From: Coriolopsis trogii
Lineage: Eukaryota > Basidiomycota > Agaricomycetes > Polyporales > Polyporaceae
Direction of reading: 5' to 3'
NCBI GenBank assembly: GCA_020543525.1
Contig: JAHYIO010000006.1
Location: forward strand, 1,054,001 to 1,118,000
DNA: 64,000 nucleotides
Positions 48,373 to 61,721 of this stretch are shown here, piece after piece. The position numbers and the translations under genes are program-made. The notes under the pieces are model-generated. The model was not told the DNA's origin, searched no databases, and was given only the letters and a program-made list of their open reading frames with translations. Position 1 is the stretch's first letter. Each line of letters opens with the position of its first letter.

Positions 48373-49249
48373 CTTGATAATACTGGATATTCTGTCAGAC
48401 AGTTTCGTTTATCTTGGGGCGTCGTGGCGGTCTTGAGCCAGGTCGTCTTACTGCTGCGCTGTCCGCTCACCTGCGAGAGTTGAGCGCATTCATGAGCAAC
48501 TGTCCTCCGAATGAAACCGGATCCCGGTTGACGACATTCACTAAATGCGGAGCTGCCATATACCCATGTGGTGCACGGCTCGTCCGTACGGCATATTGCA
48601 AAATCCCGTAACCGCGCGCTGAGCAAGCTGCACAAGACTCTGACATATATAGTCGTTTGTCCTGAGAGAGCCCATCAGAACCGGAGTGATGCTAGTACTA
48701 ATGCGCCGGCATACTCACCTCAATCACGCTTCCTGGGGACTCCGAGCATTCACATACGTGTGGCGGCAGCATTCGCAAGCCGTATGAGCAGCAGTAGTGT
48801 CTGTACACGCAAGCTCAACCCATTAGTTCCGTATACACACGAGGGAGCTCTGCAGATGCAGTAGAGAGTATGAAGACAATATTTTGAGCGCCCGTTTGTT
48901 CTGGGTTTCGGAGTGCCGGTAGGATCTGTGTCTTCATCCTCTCCCACCACCAACATCACCGCCACCATTCCATCTCGGAATCGGTCTGTACAACTCTCTG
49001 CCCCTCTGTTGTACTACTATCTCTGTGCCTTGCAACGCCTTCAAGTCAAATTGGTGGACGGAGGTTGCGTGCACTCATCAGGTGGCTGAGATCGCTTCAC
49101 TAAGCTGAGTACGTGTTATGTGCCCCCCTCTCTTACGGTCTCCAGACAGTCCCTCTCAATACAGTCTGCGAGCTGTTTGGCGCGAGCGTTGCAAGTTTGC
49201 AGAATGGGACTAAAGGTTGCTACACAGTGGATACATTCTGAATCTGATA
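48373..49249. other. bidirectional intergenic region
   Basis: Two divergent genes (SDR and CUE3) start here. A CATATATAG occurs near 48644-48652 on the plus strand. No gene was recognised. Confidence 0.5.
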
Positions 49250-51724
49250 ATGGCCATCACGTTTTCTCCTCTTCCTCTGTTTCCATCGACCCGAGCACGC
49301 GCATCGCTCACCCCATCCCAATCGGCCACACTCCTCCAGACGATCTCAGCCGCTCTCTCTCAGGCGCTGTCCTTGTCCGACTCCCAGATCTCGACTCCCT
49401 CCACTGCAGCATTCATTGCTTCGTATGTCAAGGATGTCGCGCAGCAATCTCTGCAATCGCTTGTCTGGGGGACAGAGGTCCCATCAACCAAATTGTCCCA
49501 AGTAGAGCGGAAGATCAGGCATGCTGTCTTTTTGCTAGCGGAGCGACTCGCACCACTTGGTACGCTCGATCTTCAGACTCTAGTCGATTTCAGTGTCGCG
49601 TACACTCGCGTCTCCCCCACTCGCCTTCGGACCCTGTTTGCTGCAGTCTTCGTCCGATCGCCCAAGGCTTCCTCGCTATTAGAAGAAGTCTCAAACTCAG
49701 CGGTACCAGCTTTCACGGCTCTTCTCGCGTCATCTGCCCAAGGTCTATATGGGATGCGGAAAACCGGACACATCCTTCTCTCGTTCCTGCGCCCCGCCGC
49801 GCCCCCCGTGTCGCGTGCCTTCGCGCGCAACAAGACCTTTGTGCGCGCTCTAGCATCTGCATACCACGCGGGCCTTGCGTCTCTTGCACAGACGTATGGC
49901 GGCCTCCGCACGATATCGGCATCTCTTGCAGCCAATGCGGCACAGGAGCGCGACCTGGACGAATGGGAGCGGCTCTTCCTCGAGACCAAAGTTGCGCTCC
50001 TCGACACCTTCCATATCCTCGTCCGCACCCTCCTCGACGATGTTGCATCCATCGCGTCTGCCGGACCAGCACTAGCAGCACAAGCCGAGCCTGCTTTCGA
50101 GGTCGTTTTCGACCTCCTTGATCTGCCCACGGCGACAGAAGGCGAGGATGGGCTGTCGCCAACCCCATTCCTCAACCGATCGCTGCTCGCAGACTACCAG
50201 CACGCGTACAATTTCTCACAGACGCTCACAGACGTGCTCCGACGCACCGAGGACGCGCGTGCGGACCTTCTTGAGTCTTCCCTGCGGGCGATGTCCTCGG
50301 ACGTCGCGTCGGGTTCGGCCCCGCGCGCTCCTGGGGCACTCAAGCTCATCCTCCGGTCATCGGGCGCCCCTCCTGGTATCGATAGCCGCGGACGTGGGCT
50401 AGCGCCGAGAGCAGCGGCGGCTGACATCAAGGGCAAGGGCAAGGCTGTTAGCACCGGAGAGCAGCTTGGGGTTGGGAAGAAGGCAATTCCAGATGAGCAG
50501 CTAGACGTTGCCGTCGCCCAGGTGCTAGACCTGCTACCTGATCAAGATCCGGGACATGTGCGGTTCTTGCTCTCGCACGCCGACTACCCGTACCGAGGGG
50601 ATGCGGAGCGGCTCATTGGGGCGCTTTTGGAAGGCACAGCGCCTTCACCGGCAGACGTACAGGTGGCGATGGCGGGGGATGTGAGTGTGCCGCAGGAGGA
50701 GGCGCGTGCGACAGAGGCCGACGAGTATGCTTTTACGCGGGAGAGGAGGAACATCTTCGACGAAGAGGTCATGGACTTGAGCAAGGTGAAGGTTGGGAAG
50801 AATAGGTGAGAGTACTGATTGATCGCCTTTGCTCATGAATGCTGAACCTGTACTGGTTTAGGGACGATGCAGATGCCGTCCTCGAGGATCGCACGTTTAT
50901 GGAGCAAATGAAAGCTGATATCCTGAGACGCGCTGAAGAGATATCTGATGACGAAGATGAAGACGATATCGGGGCCGGGAGGGGCAAAGCTTTAGCCTTT
51001 GAGGAAGAGCTCGATGACCAGGGCGCTGTTAGAGTGCGGGATGGCGAGCCCAGCGACGATGGCGAGGAGGAGACTGACCCCGAGGGTGAAGGTGGCATCG
51101 ATGTGCGTATCCCCTTCCGAGCTACCCTGCTGTGCGGATACACCATACTGACAACATAATGCACATACAGACACCTCGTAACCCCGAGACGATCCTCGAG
51201 CTCGCGTACATCAGCGACCCGAAGCAGTTCGACCGTGAAGCACGGCGGAGCAAGGCTCGTGCGGACCTTAAAGCGCAAACTGCTATGACAGACGAGCAGA
51301 TCGAAGGATGGCGCATCATGCTTGAGAGAGATGTACGTGCCATTGTTGTACCTCATTGAGCCACCTGCTGACGGATGCCATCACCGCACAGCCAAAGAGG
51401 AAAGAGAAGATGCTCGCAAAGCACGAGTTCACGGGCAACAGGCCACTAAACGCGCCTATCGCAGATGCAGGCCCTTCGAATGCCGGCACCCGAGGTGGAG
51501 GGGGCGCTGGTGGCTCACGCGGACGCGGAAGGGGGCGAGGTCGGGGTGGAGGTGGCCGAGGAGGAGGTGGCCAGCAGCGGGGAGAAGGCGGCGGCAGCGG
51601 CGGAGGCGGAGGCGACACCGCAAGAGACCGCGCGTGGAAGGACAAGAACAAGGCGAGGCGTGCGAACCACGACAGAAAGCGGGGGCACGATAAGAAGATG
51701 GCTCGCGGAGGTGGACCAAGCTGA
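49250..51724 (+). CDS. CUE3: CUE3/ASCC2 homologue
   Basis: This is the ubiquitin-binding subunit of the RQT/ASC-1 complex, which splits stalled ribosomes during ribosome quality control. It starts MAITFSPLPLFPSTRAR. The large N-terminal helical region runs through ALNxx-type helices, for example VKDVAQQSLQSLVWG and LFLETKVALLDTFHILVRTL. A CUE domain lies around residues 410-460 (EQLDVAVAQVLDLLPDQDP followed by HVRFLLSHADYPYRGDAERL). The conserved C-terminal ASCC2 block is YDEYAFT-like, then RNIFDEEVMDLS, FDREARRSKARADLKAQTAM, TDEQIEGWRIMLERD and KRKEKMLAKHEFTGNRPL. The end is an Arg/Gly repeat, GSRGRGRGRGRGGGGRGGGG, and a Lys/Arg tail. Exons join by three introns. An in-frame ATG 33 bases upstream exists, but 49250 fits best. 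Confidence 0.9.
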
Positions 51725-52524
51725 AGTGCCAGTTTCGACTCGCTGCTCGCAAACTGAAGGAGTATGTTTATTCGTGCCGGTGGGGGCGACAAGCCTTGGT
51801 ATACATATTACCGATATCTCTCTGACTTCTGTGCATCGATCCCGGAGGTCATAGAGGCGATGTGCGATTATTATATCAGACCGCACCAGGGAGCACCCGT
51901 AATCGATGAACCGCTGCAATTAGCAGACGTAGGTATCACGTCTTGCACACGCTGCAAGAGTTCACGCCTTCAGGCTGTGTCCGTGAGCGAGACGCTGCGA
52001 ACATATCTACATTCTGGTAGTCTGAGGTCAGCTGGCGACACGAAGGTTATTGTACTTTCCAAGTCATCTGTGTTCCTCATGACAACGTGTATGCGCGCGC
52101 ATTACTACTACATAGTGAGGTACCCGTGTATCAGCTTGTAACAAAAGCAGAGGGTCAGGTGGCGGCGAGTATATTCTCGGAAACTGCCGGCCGGAGCTCG
52201 CCTAGGACGTTCTAGTAATCAAGCCAAACAGAGAGACATGGGCCAAACAGCACCAGAAGCGCCTCTCTATCCTTGTCTCCATCCACCATCCTCCCCTCTT
52301 TCCTCCGTCTTTCTCATCGTAAGTCTCCGTCTATATGACCTTCTCGATGCGCTCGTTGACAAATCTGTGCTCTCTTGTCTCCGCGTCGCAATGGCCCTCG
52401 TCCCGCTCGCCATCGATGTGTATGCCACACATCGCCCCCATCTCTTCCATGATCCTGAACGATCGCATGCATAATGAACTGCATCTGCAGTAACGACTTC
52501 TTCCTAGTCTCCTAGATTTCCACA
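51725..52524. other. intergenic, nothing recognised
   Basis: This lies between the CUE3 stop and the UBC4 start, both on the plus strand. No family motifs or repeats were seen. It must hold the CUE3 terminator and the UBC4 promoter. Confidence 0.5.
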
Positions 52525-53444
<920 letters not shown>

Positions 53445-54038
53445 TCGATGTCGAGGATGAGACATGACGAATGAGTGTCGGTGTACGATGTATGTTCTCC
53501 TCACGAGCTGTCTTCCTGATGATCGTCCTCCCGTACAATTGCATGTGTGTATTCAATCCCTACATTGATGGCAATCCTTCTGCGAATGCGAATGGTTTGG
53601 TGTATATTATATACACCCACATGCGTGTCGCGTGCCCAGGCCCATGGTGCATCAATTGGTACATGCAGCTTCTGAGTTTCCACGAAAACCAACTGGACTT
53701 GCATCCGTGATGCTTGGCGCCGTGGGCGCTTGCGGGAAGCATGATCTGAACGTCAGTGGATATATAGTAGTCGACTCGCCACGACAGTCGTATTCCAGCT
53801 CGTATAGAAAGTGCGCGCAGGGGCGATGTCCGTTCAAGTACACACCATTCGCGACAACATAAGCCGGTCACTTGAGTGGCAATCATGGACGACACACGGG
53901 TGGGACTTGCAAGAGGACAGATGTATACGGAACGAACGTCGCAAGACGATCCCACTGTGCGTTCATGATCCTGGATATAAGCTATGGACGTGCGTAGTAC
54001 AGAGTGATTAAATATCGTACAGCACGGCGGCACAGTCC
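53445..54038. other. convergent intergenic region
   Basis: The UBC4 and PIG-S genes converge here. The short ORFs seen on both strands show no motifs. Confidence 0.55.
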
Positions 54039-55993
54039 CTAGTTCGTAGACGGTCTGGCTGCTGCTGTCGCTGCCTGCTCTCTGCGCTCCTTGCGCTCCT
54101 TCCTCCACGCGGCCACTTCGCGTACGACGGCGCCGATGAGCGGGGCAGCGACGGAGGCAAAAAGCGGCGTATAGACGGCATACTTGTGCTCCGCGGGGAA
54201 GTAGAGGAGCGCGAGCATGCCGGGATTGAAGAAGGCGCGGGATGAGAGGGTCGCAGCGTGCGCTGAGCTCTTCAGCGCCGCGAGGGGTGATGAATGTGCG
54301 GTCTCGTGAACCTAACAATCGATGACAATTGGTGGTTAGGAAAGATGGGGGCAGGGACTGTAGAGGACAAGGATGATACACACCTCGTTGAGTGCGGCCA
54401 AGGCATCTTGGATATCGCCTTTGACGTCTGCGCCGACAGGCATGCCTTCGATCTGGTCTACCAGACGGACGATGCTCTCGAGGGTCTCTTTGCTTCCCTG
54501 GACGTTTTCGACTGCTCTTCGTCGCAGAAGCGCGTCGAGCTCCCAGCCTGTAAAGGGCTCACGAGGAACGCCTTGCGGTGGGGTGGCGGGCTGAACAGAG
54601 GGTGGGAGCCCAGGGAGACCAAGTAGCGTGAGCAGCTGATATGCGAACGTGCTGAACACAGAGTCAAGCTCGTTGCCCGCCAGTCGCGGTATAGGGTTCA
54701 AAGTAGATGAAGGAGGATATGTTGGGTTCAGGAGGATTACCCCGCCCCATTGGGGTAAGAGGAACGCATTCGAAGGGTTGGGGGTACCTGTGAGACGATA
54801 TTGAGATACGCGGCATGTATAAGAAGATGCTGATTCTAACCATCGCGATTCATGATATGCAGGGGACTGTTTGTCGACGAAGGTATGAAAAGGAGAAAAT
54901 GGATGACAGGGTCATTGGACGCACTCGATGCTAGTGGAGGTCAACAAACCATTCGGATACGTTATGGCGACGGCGCTCACAGAGTGTCCACTCGGCGGAA
55001 TTGACAAACACGGTCAAATCTTCATGCGTCAAGCCATGGATTACTGACTCGTTCCGAGTCAGGGTTTGGGTCTCGAATGCGAGAGGGGCATGGAATTGAA
55101 CTTGGCTTTCGATAGTGAAGTTGTGGAGAACGGAGAGCTTTTTCAAAAGCGGGGATATGTGTTCTGCTAACGTGTCACCTATACTGAAGAGAACGATATG
55201 GTTACGGCTCACTCTCGATTACATCGTCGACATCCCATGCAAGTGCAGCATTCCCACTGGCAGCGTCTTCGTTCAGCAACGAGAAAGCTAGGCGGTATCG
55301 TGGTGAATATGTCATAACACGCTGTGCTTGAAGGTCTGATGCAGAGTAGGTTCCAAAGGGCGCGAGGAGATTGAGTAGAGTGTCTGCTAGTGTCGTAACC
55401 ACTACATCCTTGGCTGAAGTGGGGATAGATTGGGTACGCTCTAACAATGATGACAGATATGTCGAGGAACTCACAAGTTCGTTCATCCATGTCATAATAC
55501 AACTTTCTGTCCTCCACCACAGGGTTGCGGCTGCCTTCAGACAAGATGACCTGATATGCAGCGTTGCTGCTACAGCTCCCAAACCATACCACAAGACATT
55601 TGTCTGAACACGTACATATCGTTTCTTGCTGTCACGGAGACGTCAATAGCACTACCGCGTTCCACCCTGCGGTCCCTCCGAAGCCGTGACTGCACGTCTG
55701 CGGCAATGGACGAGGCCTCCCACCCATATGGTGCTTCAATGTTGACAGTGATGGGAAATGAGATCTTAGGAGTATCAGAGGGTGTTTCTACATATACCGC
55801 AGTAACAACTTACCTCGCGTTGGCTATCGACATGAACGCGTGAACCTGGTAGAGCAAGTCGGTCGATGCTTGTTGTTCTCCACCATAATGGCAGCGCCAA
55901 AATAACAACCAGCCAGTATGAAGCAATGATATATCGCCTAGTGCGGACGTTCTCGAAACATAGCTGAGCAGGATCACGCTGAGAGGAAGCCAT
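54039..55993 (-). CDS. GPI17: GPI transamidase subunit PIG-S
   Basis: This is a subunit of the ER GPI transamidase (yeast Gpi17, human PIG-S), which attaches glycolipid anchors to proteins. The N-terminus MASSQRDPAQLCFENVRTRR precedes a membrane span (YIIASYWLVVILALPLWW). Then come RLALPGSRVHVDSQRE and the luminal ITVNIEAPYGWEASSIAADV. The middle has SEGSRNPVVEDRKLYYDMDE and HNFTIESQVQFHAPLAFETQ, with N-glycosylation-type NFT. The later part is NPIPRLAGNELDSVFSTFAY, PFTGWELDALLRRRAVENVQ, and the family end VHETAHSSPLAALKSSAHAA with FNPGMLALLYFPAEHKYAVY. A second span (TPLFASVAAPLIGAVV) precedes a basic tail. Several introns keep frame. It is divergent from SNT1, with 385 bp between starts. 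Confidence 0.85.
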
Positions 55994-56378
55994 GAGCGAT
56001 GAGCTGAGTATCGCAGGTTTGGTAAGAATGGATCTGCCACATATTGAAGCGGCGCTTTGGTTTACTGCTACCGCTCGTCGGAGTCACAACATGACAGGCC
56101 ACCAGATGAGCGGAGATGTAATTCCCGACCTCAACGGTGGCGGATCCGTTGGATATGGGTTGTCATTCGACCTTCATCTCCCTCATCGCCGAGCACCTTG
56201 TGCGGTTCCCTAGAGCTTTCAAGATACCCATCTGGCGGTCGTAATCTACCGAAACTTACTGCTTGACATAATTCCTGACCAGCAATCATCGTCTGCTGGT
56301 GTAGCTGCGGTCTCTTTGCACATCTCCTACCCTTCGTTTGTCACTTAAAACCCCTGACGATTACGACCTCTTTCCTCC

Positions 56379-59300
56379 ATGGCAAACAAGAACAACCAAC
56401 GTCGAGCTTCTGGTAACATGCCACTCCCCTACGATGTCAGCACTCGCCCTTCCACCCGCGTTTTTCCCACTCACTCTTCGTGGTATCCTAAGCAGCGGCA
56501 ACAGTTCACCGAGCACATCATGCCTGGTCCTACCGTACCATATAACTTCTATGACAGATTTGGACCAGAGGAGCCACCAGTACCACCACCTCCGCCCCCC
56601 GCGACCGGATTTCGCGAAGGCTTTCCAAACGAGTTTGGCCCGGTTCCTAATTTCTGGATCCCATCGGAGCGCGATTTCTTCCCGGGTACAGCATCACCCG
56701 AACGGTTTCGGCCTCCCCAGCCGGACGGATGGCAAGGTCCACCTGCGTGGAAGGAGCCCGATGTAGCGCCTGTGCCGCGACCACCTAGACGTGGTCGAGA
56801 GGGGCGTACGCCGAAGTGGAAACGTCCCCCACCAGACACGACCGCCACGCGCATGTTTGAGCCGTCAGACAACTGGAAACAGACACATGGTGAGCCTCCT
56901 CAAGGCCGTGATCACTACTCCCCTTCCCAGCCGGTGACAGAGCGATACCGTCCGTACTCGCCACCAGTGAATGCGCCTCGGAATCGCTTTCCGCTTAACA
57001 ATACGCGTTCCGACTCCTACCGGCAGACATTCAACGACACCGACCAGTGGTCCCCTGACGAGAACGAACCATATGAAAGCATCGCACGAGATCACCGTGC
57101 ATCCGTGGCCTCCGCTCATTCTACAACGCCCGACCTGGTTGATAGGCGTGTCCGGGGTTTCGAAGCGGACGAAAGGTCCGTCACCCCTGTCTCCCCTCAC
57201 AGTGCCCAACATTCCTCTCCTGGGTACGGCTCAACCGTTCCTGCGCCGAAGCGAGAATCCCCTGAGCTTCCCCATTTGCTTCCTCACCTAGAGGCCCTTT
57301 CGCCGAAGTCCGGTCCTCCGGTGTCTGTACCACCTGCTCACAAGCCGCATTCGCGCTCTCCGTCGTATTCCTCCACCAGCAGTTCTGTGAACCTGCCGCA
57401 CATACAGGCCCAACAGCAATTCCCGAAGAACGGTCTCCCTGCTAAACCCCAGTTCCAACTCCCGCCTCGCTCTCAGGGCTCGGGTGGCTCTCTTTCTTCG
57501 TCCCTACAGGCTTCACCAATGGCCCGTGCATCACCGGAGTTGGACATATCATCAATCTCTCGTGACGAGACACCCAAGTCCGCAAGTCATGCGTCGTCTT
57601 CTCGTTCCTCCCCAACACGGCCAGTGCAAAATCAGCCCTCGGGTGCGAATGGTCTGTACAATCCCTTTTCCTGCCTTTGCAGAACCTAGCAGCTCATTAC
57701 ATAGAAACAGGAACAAGGCATTCTTTGTCATACAAAGCACCTGCGTTTGTGCGGTCAACGCTGGCCATTGATGCGCCCCTCATGGTTCCGACACGCGTAG
57801 GGTCCTCTGAGATTGCCAAAGGTACAAAGCAGCCCGGCAAGGCCGATGACGGATTCGATATGAATCTTGCTGCCCCACCATCGCCCGTACGTGTTGTCGT
57901 TCACGTGACTGATATCTCGCTAGACCATGATCTACAGACTAAAGGCGTTCGGGAGGATGTTGGAAGCGATTCTATACGTTCCTCTCGGTCGCCCACCTGC
58001 CCGACGCCTGACAGGGAGGAAGGTCGCGGACGCCCAGGTATAGTCTTCGACAAGAAAGATGACTCGTCGGACGACTCCGATATGGAGATGTCGCCGCCTG
58101 CATCTCCTATGGTCAAACCTACCACGCCTCAGGCGTCTAGTACACTCGGCACAAGCCAGGTAGCGTCGAGCCGCCCAACTTTGGCCATTCGCACGGCTTC
58201 TTCGTCTCCTGGTCTTCTACCGCACGAGATCCTCCGACAAACTGCATCTGCGTCACCCGTGCCTACAACTCCTGAGCACGCTAACGATGGCGATGCCGGT
58301 AATGACTCCGACATGGAGATGTCGTCTCCTACGTCTGAGACTACACGTACTCCTTCGCCTTTGCGCCGTCAATCCCCTGCTTCTCCTGCTCTCGTCGTCA
58401 CATCTTCGGAGGAGTCTCCTACATCTGTGCCTGGGTTGGGTCTGACCACGACTACGGTTGCTACGCCAAAGCAGGCCGCGATCCCTGCACCAGAACTCGA
58501 TTCACCTATCCCTCCTGGTCCTGTTCCGGTGCCACCGATTTCTATGCCTGTGTCTCAGACTCCTAGTGCTTGTCCTGCAACGCCTGTGATCACGACTTCA
58601 CGCGAAGTCAGCGTGCAGGTATCCCCACGCATCGGCAAGGCGACTGCCCTGGATCGTCACCCTGTCAATCCCGGTGAGCTTTCTCCTCCAGCCAGCGAAG
58701 AGACGCTGCGTGAAGAGACAGAAGGCGTCGAGAAAGATCATGATGCACCGACGCTTGCGGAGAAGGAGACCAATACGATGCAACAGCAGGAGGCATCGAT
58801 GCTTGTGGATCAGCCCTCTGACAAGATTATGACCGAGATTCCCCTCTCCGACGCGCTGAGGATGGTTGCCAGGCTCCGATTTCGTCACGATCCGATTACT
58901 CAGGAAGCTCGCGTAGAACCCATCCTCATTTCTAACCGTCACCTCGCGAAACCTGAGGCACCCGAGACTGCTGCTTCGTCGCCTCCGGAATCGCTTGTTC
59001 AGACGATCACGGAGAAGGAGCAAAGGCAGCTATCAGAGGGTGGCTACGATGGCACGAAACATTCTCTTCGGAAACGCTTCGCACAACACCAGGCCGCTCT
59101 CGCTGAGAAGGTTGCGCGTCTGCGCAAGGAGTACCTCGCTCTGCACGAACGCTGGGTAGTACATTGCGCCAAGATGGACGAAGTAGCGCGAGCCAGCGCT
59201 TTGGAGGAGGCAGCCGCCGCTGCGTGTCGTACAACGAGACGCACGACCGCAATGGGAGACGCGGTACGTTCTGACCTCGAGATGGAGCAGATTCTGGCGA

Positions 59301-61230
59301 GCCTGGGCAACGAAGAGCTCACGGATGCCAACATCCTATCTGGGAAGAATGCGGCCGTCATCCCGGACATGGTATCAGTCACAAAGGGCCGGGTGGAGTA
59401 CATCTACGATGACACCAATAACCTAGTCGAGGACCCGCACGAGTTCTACAAACTTGAGACCGGCATTGACGACTGGACTGAGGAAGAGAAGAAGATCATG
59501 GTCGAGAAGTACGCCGTGCACCCGAAACAATTCGCTTTCATCGCGGATTACCTCCCGAACAAAACGCCTTCACAATGCGTCACCTTCTACTACTTGCACA
59601 AGAACACGACCATCGACTTCCGCAAGGCCGTCGCGCAGTACAACACCATCGGAAAGCGAACCCGCAGGGGCCGTGGCAAGCAGAAGGGTAACGCGCTCCT
59701 CGCGGATATCCTCAAGCATGACGATGAAGTCGGGAGGGACTCCACACCGAGTTCTAGCAGGCGCAAACGCAGTGCCCCCTCGTCGTCGACCCCTGTTCCG
59801 TCGAGCTCAAGTGTAGACGTTGTCGATTCGGCCAAGAGGGGGTCGTCGGTGTCACGCCGCGGTACTGCGCAGAACACCCCCGACCCAACACCTGATCCAG
59901 AGCCCTCACAGAAGCGACCGCGTCGCCGAGCCAACCCATCCGCAAGAGCCGCTGCTGCAATGGAACAGGACAACACGGAAGAAGGCGCTGTATGTATTTC
60001 CATGTGAGGTTTGCTGATGCTCGCTGAAGTCGATTCCCACAGGACGAGGAAGTGCGTCCAGCGAAACGGACTCGCAAGGTGCGCAAGAGTAAGGCCGAAG
60101 TCGATGATGCGGACGACGCGCCTACTACCCCGGCCGATGGCAAACCCGCGGACCAGCCGCAGCCCGAGGCCAGCACCAGTACCAGCGTCCCGAGTGTCCC
60201 GAAGAAGAGGGTACCGGGAAGTGGATCAAGTTGGTCAGCAGAGGACAAAGGTAAGTATCATACGCCCTGACCACTCCATGCCCCGGATGAGTAATACAGC
60301 CGCCTCTGACAGCCCTTTTCCTGAAGTTGCTCGCCCAGTACGGTGACGATTTCAAGCGGATCGCCTCCTCCATGCCCAACAAGGTGCGTCGTACCTGACA
60401 AATCGAGTTGATAGCATACTAACATTGTTCGTCAGACTACCATCCAAGTGGCGGCATTCTATCGGGCCAATGTCACAGAGATGCAACTCGCCAAGGTCGC
60501 GGCTTTAGCACCCAAGAGATCTCCTACGCCGCACGAGCCAACGTACCGACATAGTGTCCCCAACATCCCTGGCGCTGGGATCATGACACCCGTCCTCAAG
60601 CCAATGCATCTGGGGGTGGACAATGGCGCAGCGTCCTCGGCCGTGTCTCGCTCCCGAACTAGTGGGCGTATGTCTCCCCCTCCTAATCCCAGTGGAACTC
60701 AGTCGGCTGAGATAGACAAGCGGGCGAATTCTGCTGCACAGCGTGACATGGCCTCATTCCCCAAGATTGTAGTCCCGCTCCAATACCAGGGCGGACTCGC
60801 CGCCGCGTTCGCCGGACCGTCGCGCAACGTGACGGCGCAAGGCATGGGTCCGCCGCTACCAAGCACCGGGTCTCGACCGCCCCCTACGCTCACGATGTCG
60901 TTCCCGTCTGCGCTCGCGTATTCGAACCTGTCGCCGTCCAACTTCTCCGGCGATCAGCGGACGAATCGGGCCCCGATGCGACAAGGACTCCCGTCCACGC
61001 CGGAGAACCCGTCGATGATGATGGAGTTCAGCGAGTTCGCGCCCCCGCCCCCTCCGCAACCGTGGCACATCTCGGTACCGGCCTCAATGGCGGCTCCGGG
61101 TGCGACGGTTGGACCGAGCGGGAGCGTGGTGATGCCTACCGCGTTGGAGACGACGGACGATCTCGTGAGGTATCTGGAGCACAGGACACGGTTGACTGCG
61201 GGGCAGAACAACGATTCTGACTTCATGTAA
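56379..61230 (+). CDS. SNT1: NCoR/SMRT-type corepressor, SNT1 homologue
   Basis: This is a probable scaffold of the fungal Set3 histone deacetylase complex. It starts MANKNNQRRASGNM and has a long Pro/Ser-rich disordered N-terminal region. A 53-base intron (GTCTGT..CATAG) near 57655-57707 joins it to the second block, NETGTRHSLSYKAPAFVRS. A helical stretch precedes the first SANT domain (FRKRFAQHQAALAEKVARL region). SANT 1 is DWTEEEKKIMVEKYAVHPKQ then FAFIADYLPNKTPSQCVTFY (59470-59610). SANT 2, across two introns, is SSWSAEDKALFLKLLAQYGD then FKRIASSMPNKTTIQVAAFY (60220-60475). Basic RKRS and KRTRKVRKSK runs suit nuclear location. It ends QNNDSDFM. About 1500 residues and paired SANT domains match the family. 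Confidence 0.88.
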
Positions 61231-61684
61231 GATTGACGGTCCAGTACATATTGCATGCATGGTCATCTTGGGGATGATGGTATCTACGTATCTGTGTTAG
61301 GTGTTGACTGAGCGATTGTTATGTTTCATCCATTCCTGTCGTATGTTTGCAATCATAGGCTGCTCGACTAATGAGATATGGACAGTGTGGGCAAAACTTT
61401 GATTTCTGGTTCGTCGAGCATACTACAAGTGCTGATCTGCAGGGTGTAAGAGGATATAGGCCATCCGGACAACCTAGATCTGACACAGCAATAGGCCCGG
61501 GCCCTCCGACGGGCGCGAGCGCTGCGACCGCCCTTGGAGCTTGAGGCCTGAGGGAAGAGCCTCAGACAGAGCTTTACCTGGACGGAAGCTTCGACATCAG
61601 CAAAAAGCGCAGTCGCCGTTGAAAGGCGGCGGCGGTGGCAGTGCGTGACAAGCGCCTCAGCGACCCGTCGGACGGTGGTCGGGT

Positions 61685-61721
61685 ATGGTCAGACACCATC
61701 GGACAGACGGTGTCTGACCAT
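61685..61721. repeat. perfect 13-base inverted repeat
   Basis: Arms ATGGTCAGACACC (61685-61697) and GGTGTCTGACCAT (61709-61721) are exact reverse complements around an 11-base loop. A 14-base copy of the left arm recurs at 63802-63815. The repeat could be a hairpin terminator or the end of a small mobile element. Confidence 0.75.
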
